Positions 41,174 through 48,983 of a DNA stretch of 64,000 nt are shown piece by piece. A program made the translations under genes and the position numbers. The notes beneath the pieces are model-generated. The model made no database searches. It was given only the letters and a program-made list of their open reading frames with translations, and was not told the origin of the DNA. Positions within the stretch are counted from its first letter, which is position 1, and each line of letters opens with the position of its first letter. Origin of the DNA: Nocardia anocheti (GTDB lineage: Bacteria; Actinomycetota; Actinomycetes; Mycobacteriales; Mycobacteriaceae); assembly GCF_029675105.1 (NCBI RefSeq), contig NZ_JAQQFV010000011.1, forward strand, positions 124,001-188,000, written 5' to 3'.

Positions 41174-44100
41174 ATGCTCGAGCGCGATTTCGTGGGCCGC
41201 ACCCCCGAACTCGCCGCCCTCGCGACCACCTTCACCGGCACCGACGCCCCCTGGTTACTGCTGGTCGAGGGCCCCGCCGGAATCGGCAAGTCCCGCCTGC
41301 TCACCCACTTCACCCACACCACCCCCGGCCGCGTCATCCTGGTAACCGGCACCGAAGCCGCCCGAACCCACCCCCGCTCCCTGCTCGAAGACATCACCGA
41401 CCAACTCACCACCCCCACCCGGATCGCCACCCCGGCCGAACCTGTACCGGTCCCAGTGGCGGACACTGCGCGGTCGACGGTGGTCGGTGCCGGTGCCGGT
41501 GCCGGTGCCGGTGCCGGTGCCGGTGGCGATGTCGGTGCTGGTGCCGCTGGCGGTGCCGGTGACTGTGCGAGTGGCGGTGGCAGTGGCGGCGGCGGCGAGG
41601 GCGGTGCCGACGCGGATGCCGGTGGCGATGGTGATGGCGGCTCCGGTGCCGAGGCAGGTGGAGGCATCGACGCGCGAGTTGGTGCCGGTGGCGAGGAGGC
41701 CGCCTTCGCTGGTGGGTGGACGGATGCCGAGACCGCACGGTGGTTGCGGCGGGGGCTGGGCGAGGTCGAGACGTTGCTCGTCGTCGATGACGTGCAGTGG
41801 GCGGATGCCGAGTCCCTGCGGGTGCTGGGTGCGCTGATCCGGAACCGGCCCGCGGGGTTGCGCGTGCTGCTCGCGTGTCGGACCGGGAGCTGCCCGGCGG
41901 TGATCTCCCGATTGTGGCGGGCGCCGCGCGTGCGGGCACTGCGTGTTCTGGTGCCGCCGTTCACGGAAGCCGATGTCGCGAGCCTGCTGCCGGAGCGGGA
42001 CGCGCGCGGGCGGGAGCGGCTGCTGACGGCCTCGCGGGGGAATCCGCTGTACCTGTCGCTGCTGGCCGGGTTGCCCGAGCGGGAGCTGGAACGGGCGCTG
42101 AGCGGCCAGGACCCGGACCCGTCCTCGGACGACTACGCGGCGCTGGACCGGACGATCCGCGCCGAGCTGGCCGAACTGCCCGCCGTCGAACAGCTGGTCG
42201 CCCAGGCGGTCGCGGTCTGCGGTGTCCCGCCCGATCTCGAACTGGTGTGCGCGACCGCCGATCTGGGGACCGAGGTGGTGGTCGCGGGTCTCGACGGGCT
42301 GGTCACCCGGGGCGTGGCCGGGGTGCGCGAGGGCGCCGTGGTCTTCGCCCACCCGCTGATCCGCGCGGCCGCCTACCGGCTGGCCCCACCCGGCTGGCGG
42401 GCCATGGCCCATCGCCGCGCCGCCCTCACCCTGCGCACCCGAAACGCCCCGATGCCCGTGCGGGCCCGCCATCTCGAACACGCCCTGCTCGGTGCCGACG
42501 AGCACGCGGGCACCGAACTACGCCAGGCCGCCGACCAGGTGCTGGCCGACGCCCCCGAAGCCAGCGCCCGCTGGCTCGCCACGGCCCGACGCCTCGCACC
42601 CGCCGTCACCGATCCACCAGCCGACGCGCTGGCCCTGGGCCGCGCGCTGCTGCTGTCCGGCGCCGCCGCGCGGGCGGGGGAGGAGCTCGCGCCGGTCGCA
42701 CACACGCCGGGCCCACACCAACTCGAGGCCCTACTGCTGTCCGCGCGGTGCGCACGCATGCTGGGCCGCGTCGAACAGGCCCGTACGCTGCTCGAAACCG
42801 CCGCCTGCCTACCCCGCCGCCCCGGCGACGGACCTGTCCAACTCGAACTAGCCATCCTCGAAATGCAGGACCACCAGCACACCGAGGCCAGAACCCGACT
42901 CGCCACCCTGTTCGCCGCTCCCACCATCGCGAAGCCGGACGCTGTCACCCCGCCAGCAACCGGAAATCCAGCCGTTGTCGCGTCGGTGGCGAGCGGGGAT
43001 TCGACCGTTGTCGCCTCGACCGTGAGCTCTGACTCGGTCGACGGCCCCGCGACCTCGAGCGAGAGTTCAGCCGCTGCGCCTTCGGCCGTGAGCGCGGGTT
43101 CAGCAGCTGTGACCTCGGTCGTGCGCGGAGATTCGGCCGTTGTCGCCTCGGCCGTGGGCGCGGATTCGGCCGACGGCGCCGCGTTCCCGAGTGCGGATCG
43201 GGCCGTCGTTGCTGCGGCGACCGCACTGCGCTGTCTGAGCCTGCTCGCCGATGCCCGCTTCGCCGAGGCCGACATCCTCTACGGCGACTGTGCGGCGGCC
43301 TTCGCGACTCTCGACGACGTGGGGCTGCGCGAGATCGTCCACGCTGTGCCCGCCTTCGGCTGGTGCGCGTACTTCCTCGACCACGACCCGGACGGCCTGC
43401 GACTGCTCGACCGCGCCATCGCCGTGAGCCGCCGCTTCGGCCGCAGCTACGCCCTCGCCGAGCTGCACACCGTGCGCGCCTACTCGCTCACCAAACTCGG
43501 CCGCCTCACCGAATCGCTCGCGGCCGCCGACGACGCCACCGACTCCGCGACCACCTTCCACTACCCCGACCTGCTCGCCTTCGCGGGCGCCGTCAAACTC
43601 CGCACCCTCCAGTTCACGGCCCCCACCGACCTCGCCACCGCCCAGTGGCACACCGTCGCCGCCCTACCCCGCCCCGCCGTCCGCTGGTGGCGCCGCGTCG
43701 TCGACAACATCCTCGCCGAAACCGCCCGCACCCTCGCCATCCCCACGCCACCCCCAACCCCCGAAGACCACCCCGGCCCCCTCCGCCCCACCCTCCTCGC
43801 CCGCGCCGCCCACCTGGCCCTGTCCACCGGCGACCTCCCCACCGCCGAATCCCTCGTCACCCGCGCCGAACAAGCCGCAGCCCTCACCCCGCCACCCCAC
43901 ACCCACCGCCCCACCGAGCCCGACCGCCCCGCTGCCGATGCCGACCGGGCCGCCGTGCCGGACAGTCAGATCGGAGCGGCACTGCTCGCCCGCGCCGACT
44001 ACGAAACTGCCGTCGGCGCGTGGGAATCGGCCGACGTGGCAGCGACCGCCGCCGCCACGGCCTTCCGCCGCGCGGGCATGGTCGTGAACGCCGCGCAGGC

Positions 44101-44473
44101 CGACCTCCTGGCCGGGATCATCGCCGGTCGCCGGGGTGATTTCGGCACCGCCACCAGCCGATTCGCCACCGCCCGTGGCGTCTTCGCCGAGGCGGGTGCC
44201 CAGCGTCTGCTCGCCGACACGATCGCCGCCCAGCGCCGCCTCGCCGGGAGCCGAAGCCCCGGCCCCGCCGCCACGCTCACCCGACGCGAGCGCGAGGTCG
44301 CCGAACTCGCCGCCCACGGCCACTCCAACAAGGACATCGCCGCCCACCTCTACCTGAGCCCCCGCACCATCGAGGACCACCTGGGCCGCGTCCTGCGCAA
44401 ACTCGGCCTCACCGGCCGGGCGGGCATCGCCCGCAAACTCGACGAACTCGCCGCGCCGCCGCCCAGCACCTGA
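41174..44473 (+). CDS. LuxR-family transcriptional regulator with AAA ATPase domain (LAL-type)
   Basis: A 1,099-residue large ATP-binding LuxR regulator. The ATPase domain opens with FVGRTPELAAL (residues 7-17), Walker A GPAGIGKS (33-40) and Walker B LLVVDDVQWAD (201-211). Between them, residues about 105-180 are an almost pure Gly/Ala/Asp tract coded partly by a perfect hexamer repeat. A second low-complexity tract (Ala/Val/Ser/Asp) spans about 588-676 in the helical middle region. The C-terminal 65 residues are a LuxR helix-turn-helix: LTRREREVAELAAHGHSNKDIA then LSPRTIEDHLGRVLRKLG. ATP or a ligand likely gates DNA binding, but the targets are unknown. The ATG has GGAGGG close upstream. The gene interrupts the normal ftsZ-pgeF neighbourhood. 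Confidence 0.88.
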   Translation: MLERDFVGRTPELAALATTFTGTDAPWLLLVEGPAGIGKSRLLTHFTHTTPGRVILVTGTEAARTHPRSLLEDITDQLTTPTRIATPAEPVPVPVADTARSTVVGAGAGAGAGAGAGGDVGAGAAGGAGDCASGGGSGGGGEGGADADAGGDGDGGSGAEAGGGIDARVGAGGEEAAFAGGWTDAETARWLRRGLGEVETLLVVDDVQWADAESLRVLGALIRNRPAGLRVLLACRTGSCPAVISRLWRAPRVRALRVLVPPFTEADVASLLPERDARGRERLLTASRGNPLYLSLLAGLPERELERALSGQDPDPSSDDYAALDRTIRAELAELPAVEQLVAQAVAVCGVPPDLELVCATADLGTEVVVAGLDGLVTRGVAGVREGAVVFAHPLIRAAAYRLAPPGWRAMAHRRAALTLRTRNAPMPVRARHLEHALLGADEHAGTELRQAADQVLADAPEASARWLATARRLAPAVTDPPADALALGRALLLSGAAARAGEELAPVAHTPGPHQLEALLLSARCARMLGRVEQARTLLETAACLPRRPGDGPVQLELAILEMQDHQHTEARTRLATLFAAPTIAKPDAVTPPATGNPAVVASVASGDSTVVASTVSSDSVDGPATSSESSAAAPSAVSAGSAAVTSVVRGDSAVVASAVGADSADGAAFPSADRAVVAAATALRCLSLLADARFAEADILYGDCAAAFATLDDVGLREIVHAVPAFGWCAYFLDHDPDGLRLLDRAIAVSRRFGRSYALAELHTVRAYSLTKLGRLTESLAAADDATDSATTFHYPDLLAFAGAVKLRTLQFTAPTDLATAQWHTVAALPRPAVRWWRRVVDNILAETARTLAIPTPPPTPEDHPGPLRPTLLARAAHLALSTGDLPTAESLVTRAEQAAALTPPPHTHRPTEPDRPAADADRAAVPDSQIGAALLARADYETAVGAWESADVAATAAATAFRRAGMVVNAAQADLLAGIIAGRRGDFGTATSRFATARGVFAEAGAQRLLADTIAAQRRLAGSRSPGPAATLTRREREVAELAAHGHSNKDIAAHLYLSPRTIEDHLGRVLRKLGLTGRAGIARKLDELAAPPPST
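41486..41527 (+). repeat. GGTGCC hexanucleotide repeat inside the LuxR gene
   Basis: Six perfect GGTGCC copies (41486-41521) and one variant GGTGGC encode a (Gly-Ala)n run. Changes in copy number would alter length by two residues per unit without breaking the frame. Similar imperfect repeats continue to about 41690. Confidence 0.9.
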
Positions 44474-44665
44474 CCCGCGGCTCCGGCCGCAGCTACGCGG
44501 CGCCGACTCTCACCACCTGAACCGCAGCCCTGGCCGCTGCGACGCGGCGCAGACTCTGCCCATCTGACTCCGCCCATCTGACTCCGCGACTCCGGCCGCC
44601 GCGACCCGGCACCGACTCCCACCTGACCCCGCGGTCCCGACTGCCCCGACCCAGCGCCGACGCCC
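44467..44665 (+). repeat. Four degenerate ~45-bp direct repeats after the LuxR gene
   Basis: Copies at 44467-44510, 44514-44557, 44575-44620 and 44620-44665 share a C(A/T)CCTGA(C)nCCGC...CGGCnC CGACTC(T/C) pattern; a truncated copy lies at 44561-44574. The first copy contains the LuxR stop codon. They fill most of the 273-base gap before pgeF. No believable gene was found in the gap on either strand. Confidence 0.7.
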
Positions 44666-44746
44666 AGCCCGCGCGACCTGCGACAACGTCCGGAGCGACC
44701 GACCTCACCGGGCACCCCCACGCCGACTCGCACTACCCTCGACCCC

Positions 44747-45478
44747 ATGACTTCCGCGCCTCCCACCGTGACCGTGCGTCGGGTGACCACCACCCGCGCC
44801 GGTGGCTTCTCCGTCGCCCCGTACGACTCGTTCAACCTGGGCGATCACGTCAACGACGATCCGGAAGCCGTGCGCCGCAATCGGGTTCGCCTGGCCGAGG
44901 GGATCGGGCTCACCCCGGACCGGCTGGTGTGGATGGAACAGGTGCACGGGCGCGCCGTGGAGATCGTCGACGGGCCGCGCGCCGAGCCGGTGCCGGTCAC
45001 CGACGCCCTGGTCACCACCGTCCCGAATCTCGCGCTGGTGGTGCTCAGCGCCGACTGCGTGCCGATCCTGCTCTCCGACGACGAGGCCGGGGTGATCGCC
45101 GCGGTGCACGCGGGCCGCGTCGGTGCCCGCATCGGCATCGTGCCCCGGGTGCTCGAGGCGATGGTCTCGGTCGGCGCCAGGGTCGACCGGATCGGCGCGT
45201 TCCTCGGCCCCGCCGCCTCCGGCCGCCAGTACGAGGTGCCCGCCGCCATGCGCGCCGATGTCGAAGCCCACCTGCCCGGCAGCGCCACCACCACCGTGCG
45301 CAAGACTCCTGGCCTCGACCTGCGCGCGGGTATCCGCCGCCAGCTCACCGAGGCGGGCGTGGCGGGTGTGGCCGTCGACCCGCGCTGCACCATCGAGGAC
45401 AAGACCCTGTTCAGCCACCGCCGCGGCGCCCCGACCGGCCGCATCGCGGGCGTGATCTGGATGGATCCCACCGCATGA
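44747..45478 (+). CDS. pgeF: Peptidoglycan editing factor PgeF / polyphenol oxidase family (YfiH)
   Basis: A 243-residue protein of the YfiH/PgeF (laccase-like) family; characterised members act on purine nucleosides or correct mis-incorporated peptidoglycan precursors. Metal-ligand landmarks are QVHGRAVEIVDG (His near residue 66), VVLSADCVPILLSD (Cys near 104) and AAVHAGRVGARIGIV (His near 122). The last lacks the Trp found in many homologues (HAGWRG), a variant also seen in actinobacteria. TLFSHRRGAPTGRIAGVIWM ends the protein. The ATG start begins the conserved order pgeF-yggS-sepF-yggT-wag31 downstream of ftsZ. It overlaps the next gene by 4 bp. Confidence 0.9.
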   Translation: MTSAPPTVTVRRVTTTRAGGFSVAPYDSFNLGDHVNDDPEAVRRNRVRLAEGIGLTPDRLVWMEQVHGRAVEIVDGPRAEPVPVTDALVTTVPNLALVVLSADCVPILLSDDEAGVIAAVHAGRVGARIGIVPRVLEAMVSVGARVDRIGAFLGPAASGRQYEVPAAMRADVEAHLPGSATTTVRKTPGLDLRAGIRRQLTEAGVAGVAVDPRCTIEDKTLFSHRRGAPTGRIAGVIWMDPTA

Positions 45479-46254
45479 ATGGTCAGCGACCGGAGGCGGA
45501 GCGCGACCACGGCGGACCCGGTACGAGCGGTGAGCACGACCCGGCCCGGGTCACCGAACTCTCGACCGCCCTCGACGGCCTGCTCGCCCGCATCGACACC
45601 GCCGTCGCCGCCGCGGGCCGACCGCCCGGTTCGGTCCGCCTGCTCCCGGTGACGAAGTTCTTCCCCGCCGCCGACGTCGACATCCTCTACCACCTCGGCC
45701 GCCGGGAATTCGGTGAATCGCGCGAGCAGGAGGCCTCGGCCAAGGTCGCCGAGCTGGCCTATCCGGACGCCGAATGGCACATGATCGGCCGTCTGCAACG
45801 CAACAAGGCGCGCGCGGTGGCCCGCTGGGCGCACACCGTGCACTCGGTCGACAGCGAACGTCTGGCTATCGCTCTAGACCGCGCCGCGCAGGACGCGCTC
45901 GACGCGGGCGAGCGCGCAGAACCCCTGCGTGTGCTGCTGCAGGTGAGCCTGGACGCCGACCCCGGACGCGGGGGTGTCGAACCCGCCGATCTGCCCGCCC
46001 TGGCCGACCTCGTCGCGAAGTCGCCGGGTCTACATCTGGCCGGTCTGATGGCGATTCCGCCCCTTGACGCCCCGACTCATGCGTCCTTTGCGAAGCTTGC
46101 GACTTTGCACACTTCGCTGCTGCGCCGACACGCCGACGCCACCGAGCTTTCTGCAGGTATGTCGGGTGATTTGGAGAATGCGGTCGAACACGGTTCGACG
46201 TGTGTGCGTGTCGGAACCGCCTTGATGGGCACTCGACCGATAACCTCGGCGTAG
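45475..46254 (+). CDS. YggS-type pyridoxal phosphate homeostasis protein
   Basis: A 259-residue PLP-binding protein of the YggS/PLPBP family, which buffers vitamin B6 and affects amino-acid metabolism. The PLP lysine lies in RLLPVTKFFPAAD (near residue 60). EFGESREQEASAKV (the N/E-GxN-like block, near 80) and WHMIGRLQRNKAR (near 100) follow. GLMAIPPL and the C-terminal LSAGMSGDLENAVEHGSTCVRVGTALMG are the phosphate-binding end. An extra 30-residue charged N-terminus precedes the core. The ATG overlaps the pgeF stop. The 107-bp gap to sepF contains a possible -10 (TACGAT at 46286-46291). Confidence 0.9.
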   Translation: MNGQRPEAERDHGGPGTSGEHDPARVTELSTALDGLLARIDTAVAAAGRPPGSVRLLPVTKFFPAADVDILYHLGRREFGESREQEASAKVAELAYPDAEWHMIGRLQRNKARAVARWAHTVHSVDSERLAIALDRAAQDALDAGERAEPLRVLLQVSLDADPGRGGVEPADLPALADLVAKSPGLHLAGLMAIPPLDAPTHASFAKLATLHTSLLRRHADATELSAGMSGDLENAVEHGSTCVRVGTALMGTRPITSA

Positions 46255-46361
46255 CAAAGAAACCTCATCAGTCACATTCGACACATACGATTGGGCCGAA
46301 GAGGCGCTGAGCAAGAACTTCAACACCCGGCCGCCACCGGGGCCGAAGGAAGGTCGACCAG

Positions 46362-47117
46362 ATGAGCACGCTGCACAAGTTCAAGGCGTACTTCGGCATG
46401 GTTCCGCTCGACGAGTACGAAGACGATTACGTCGACGATCACGCCCCCCGCGGCGCCGAGGAGCGCGCCGGTCGCGTCCGGCCGCGCGGTTACGACCGAT
46501 ACGCCGAAGACCGCTACGGCCCCGACCGTTTCGAGGACGAGGCAGACGACTACCCGCAGCCGGCCTACAAGTCGGCCTACCAGGCGCGTCGCGACGACTA
46601 CGTCGCCGACACCTACGCCGAGGATCGCTACGACACGCCACGGCGCCCGACCAGGATCGATGCGGCCCCGTCGTCGGGCCGGTCGTTCCGGGCGGGCGGT
46701 GTCGCACCCGGTATGCGCGGCTCCACTCGTGGTGCGCTCGCGGTCGATCCCGACGCCGAGGAGCGCAGGCTGGAGGAGCGCTTGCGCCCCGAGCCCGCGC
46801 CCGCGCGGCGGCCCGGGATCTTCGAGGACGGAGGTCCCTTGTCCAAGATCACCACGCTGCGCCCGCGCGATTACAGCGAGGCCAGGATCATCGGTGAGCG
46901 TTTCCGCGAGGGCAACCCGGTCATCATGGACCTGGTCGATCTGAGCAATGCCGACGCGAAACGCCTGGTCGATTTCGCCGCGGGCCTGGCCTTCGCGTTG
47001 CGCGGGTCCTTCGACAAGGTCGCGACGAAGGTGTTCCTGCTCTCACCGGCCGATGTCGACGTATCGGCGGAAGAACGCCGCCGGATCGCCGAAAACGGCT
47101 TCTACAACCAGAAATAG
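46362..47117 (+). CDS. sepF: Cell division protein SepF
   Basis: A 251-residue Z-ring membrane anchor, essential where FtsA is absent. The N-terminal MSTLHKFKAYFGMVPLDEYEDDY contains the amphipathic membrane-binding helix. Residues about 20-150 are a charged linker with repeated YAEDRY/YDRYAED units. The SepF core (from about residue 160) has TLRPRDYSEARIIGERFREG, VIMDLVDLSNADAKRLVDFAAGLAFALRG and VFLLSPADVDVS, matching the FtsZ C-terminal peptide-binding fold. A GAAGGAAGG ribosome site precedes the ATG. It follows the YggS gene and precedes yggT, the usual actinobacterial order. Confidence 0.95.
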   Translation: MSTLHKFKAYFGMVPLDEYEDDYVDDHAPRGAEERAGRVRPRGYDRYAEDRYGPDRFEDEADDYPQPAYKSAYQARRDDYVADTYAEDRYDTPRRPTRIDAAPSSGRSFRAGGVAPGMRGSTRGALAVDPDAEERRLEERLRPEPAPARRPGIFEDGGPLSKITTLRPRDYSEARIIGERFREGNPVIMDLVDLSNADAKRLVDFAAGLAFALRGSFDKVATKVFLLSPADVDVSAEERRRIAENGFYNQK

Positions 47118-47206
47118 TGGCGGTCTCCGCCACCGGCTGATGGCCGCCCGCGCCCCGCGCGGCGCGGCCATTTTGCACACTGCCGATTTTGCGGCAGAGT
47201 GAAGAC

Positions 47207-47509
47207 GTGGCCCTGTTCGCGGTTCTGTACCTCGTGCTTTTCGTCTTCTGGCTGTTGTTGATCGGCCGGGTGATCGTCGAGTTCATTCGCAGTTTCGCGC
47301 GCGACTGGCGCCCGACCGGTGTGGTGGTGATCATCCTGGAGGTCATCTTCACCATCACCGACCCACCGGTGAAACTCCTGAGGCGGTTGATACCTCCTGT
47401 GAATCTCGGGGGTATCCGGCTCGATCTGTCGATAATGGTCCTGCTCTTCGTGGTGTTCATCCTGATGTCCATCGTGGGTAGGCTCGGGCAGCCCGTGACC
47501 TCCGTGTGA
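47207..47509 (+). CDS. YggT family membrane protein
   Basis: A 100-residue membrane protein of the YggT family. Two hydrophobic regions flank the signature: FAVLYLVLFVFWLLLIGRVIVEFIRSF (near residue 3-28) and LDLSIMVLLFVVFILMSIVG (near 72-90). Between them DWRPTGVVVIILEVIFTITDPPVKLLRRLIPP is the conserved TDPPV block. The GTG at 47207 gives the length of the mycobacterial homologue; a TTG 18 bases earlier is less likely. The function is unknown; it is always near sepF and wag31 and is thought to be linked to envelope growth or division. Confidence 0.9.
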   Translation: MALFAVLYLVLFVFWLLLIGRVIVEFIRSFARDWRPTGVVVIILEVIFTITDPPVKLLRRLIPPVNLGGIRLDLSIMVLLFVVFILMSIVGRLGQPVTSV

Positions 47510-47569
47510 CATACTGAATCGAGAAGACCGCTTGCTAGTTCTCCAAAAGACGCGTGAAGGGATCCTTCG

Positions 47570-48424
47570 ATGCCGCTGACTCCCGCCGATGTGCATAACG
47601 TCGCGTTCAGCAAACCGCCGATCGGTAAGCGCGGCTACAACGAGGACGAGGTCGATGCCTTCCTGGATCTCGTCGAGCAGGAGCTGTCGCGCCTGATCGA
47701 GGAGAACGCCGACCTGCGTCAGCGGGTCGCCGAACTCGACACCGAGCTGGCCGACGCCAAGAAGAACCGTGGCTCTGCCCCGGTCGCCGCCGTGAAGGCC
47801 CCGGTCCAACAGGCCCCGCCGCCAGCACCGGAACCGATTCCGGCACCGGCGCCCGCGCCGCCGCCCGCGCCCATGCCGGTCGCCGCGCCCGCCGCCGCGG
47901 GCCCCGACGCGAACATGCAGGCCGCGAAGGTGCTCACCCTGGCGCAGGAGATGGCCGACCGGCTCACCACCGACGCCAAGACCGAGGCCGAGGGACTGCT
48001 CTCGAACGCGCGGGCAAACTCCGAGCGACTGGTCGGCGACGCCCGTACCCGCTCCGAGGCGATGATCTCCGACGCGCGGCAGAAGTCCGACGCGATGCTG
48101 ACCGACGCGCAGAACCGCTCCGACACCCAGATCCGGCAGGCCAAGGACAAGGCCGAGGCGCTCACCGCCGACGCCGAGCGTCAGCACGCCGAGATCATGG
48201 CGACCATCACCCAGCAGCGCACGGTGCTGGAGAGCCGCATCGAGCAGCTCAAGACCTTCGAGCGCGAGTACCGCGTGCGCCTGAAGTCCTACCTGGAGTC
48301 GCAGCTCGAGGAACTGGAGAACCGTGGTTCGGCCGTTCCGGTCGACGGTGGCGAATTCGCCGGGGAAACCAACGGTTCGGCCAACACCCTCGCTCCGGCC
48401 TCCTTCGCCAAGGGCGCCAAGTAA
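47570..48424 (+). CDS. wag31: Polar growth scaffold Wag31 (DivIVA)
   Basis: A 284-residue DivIVA coiled-coil protein that marks the cell pole and directs apical wall synthesis. The N-terminal lipid-binding domain is MPLTPADVHNVAFSKPPIGKRGYNEDEVDAFLDLVE (residues 1-36), continuing into a first coil. A Pro/Ala linker (about residues 75-115) contains PAPAPPPAP repeats. The second coiled coil (about 120-235) has regular ARANSERL/ARTRSEAM/ARQKSDAM heptad-like units. A Gly/Ala tail ends the protein. The AAGGGA site lies 7 bases before the ATG. Threonine in the first linker, the phosphosite of mycobacteria, was not verified. Confidence 0.95.
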   Translation: MPLTPADVHNVAFSKPPIGKRGYNEDEVDAFLDLVEQELSRLIEENADLRQRVAELDTELADAKKNRGSAPVAAVKAPVQQAPPPAPEPIPAPAPAPPPAPMPVAAPAAAGPDANMQAAKVLTLAQEMADRLTTDAKTEAEGLLSNARANSERLVGDARTRSEAMISDARQKSDAMLTDAQNRSDTQIRQAKDKAEALTADAERQHAEIMATITQQRTVLESRIEQLKTFEREYRVRLKSYLESQLEELENRGSAVPVDGGEFAGETNGSANTLAPASFAKGAK

Positions 48425-48457
48425 ACTGGACCCGGGTCGCGCGGCAGCACACGCCGC

Positions 48458-48712
48458 GTGATCCGGGAACGCCCAGTTATCGTCGGGCTGCTCGGTTGCT
48501 TGGGAGTCAGCATGCTCGTCTTGACGCTTGTCCTCGCGGCGCTCGGTTTCGGACTGCTCGTCGCGGCGCTCGCCACCGGTTCGGTGCTGTGGGCGTGGGG
48601 GTGCATCCTGATCTGTCTGCTCGGCGCGGGCACCCTGTTGGTGAGCGCGCTGGCCACCCGAAAACCCGAGAGCGACGCCGTCCCACCCGGACGCCACGCC
48701 CGGCGTGACTGA
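48458..48712 (+). CDS. Small two-helix membrane protein
   Basis: An 84-residue integral membrane protein 33 bp after wag31. It has two hydrophobic helices, GCLGVSMLVLTLVLAALGFGLLVAALA and VLWAWGCILICLLGAGTLLVSALA, then a short charged tail with PESDAVPPGRHARRD. A GTG start (48458) is used; an internal ATG at 48511 is possible but would remove part of helix 1. A similar small membrane protein follows wag31 in M. tuberculosis. No function is known. Confidence 0.65.
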   Translation: MIRERPVIVGLLGCLGVSMLVLTLVLAALGFGLLVAALATGSVLWAWGCILICLLGAGTLLVSALATRKPESDAVPPGRHARRD

Positions 48713-48746
48713 CCCGGGGCCGAAATATTCGCTCGACAGGCCCGGT

Positions 48747-48752
48747 TAGAAT
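48747..48752 (+). promoter_or_regulatory. -10 element of ileS
   Basis: TAGAAT stands 7 bases before the first base pair of the T-box leader, so transcription likely starts near 48759. No strong -35 was identified. Confidence 0.5.
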
Positions 48753-48758
48753 CGAACG

Positions 48759-48983
48759 ACATACGGCAGTGATCCGGCCATCACCGGGGAGTCTTCGGAA
48801 GAACGGCGCGCGAGCGCTCAGTAGAACCGAACGGGCGAGCCCGTCACAGCTCACCACGAGAGGCGCGTTCCCCGTCGGGACGCGCAAGCGGGGTGGTACC
48901 GCGGTCTCGGCGCACCGGCGTCGGCATCGTCCCCGTGCCCAGGAACGCGCCGACGGCGCGACGGCACGAGGAGCACTTCCGCG
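48759..48983 (+). promoter_or_regulatory. T-box leader (tRNA-Ile sensing, ultrashort stem I) of ileS
   Basis: The conserved T-box GGGTGGTACCGCGG is at 48891-48904; its TGGT (48894-48897) is complementary to the ACCA end of uncharged tRNA-Ile. Stem I is very short: CCGG (48775-48778) pairs with CCGG (48784-48787), presenting the Ile codon ATC at 48780-48782 followed by a purine. An inner stem and long pseudoknot-forming region follow. The ribosome site CGAGGAG (48967-48973) is within the leader's 3' part and there is no terminator stem. This matches the translational ileS T-box class known from Nocardia and Mycobacterium. Confidence 0.9.

Noticed and set aside
41460..41700. CRISPR-like or tandem DNA repeat
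   Set aside because: The hexamer repeat lies in frame within a continuous coding sequence and has no spacers.
44350..44835. Minus-strand frame across the gap between LuxR gene and pgeF
   Set aside because: Its translation just mirrors the degenerate repeats; no start site and it overlaps both flanking genes.
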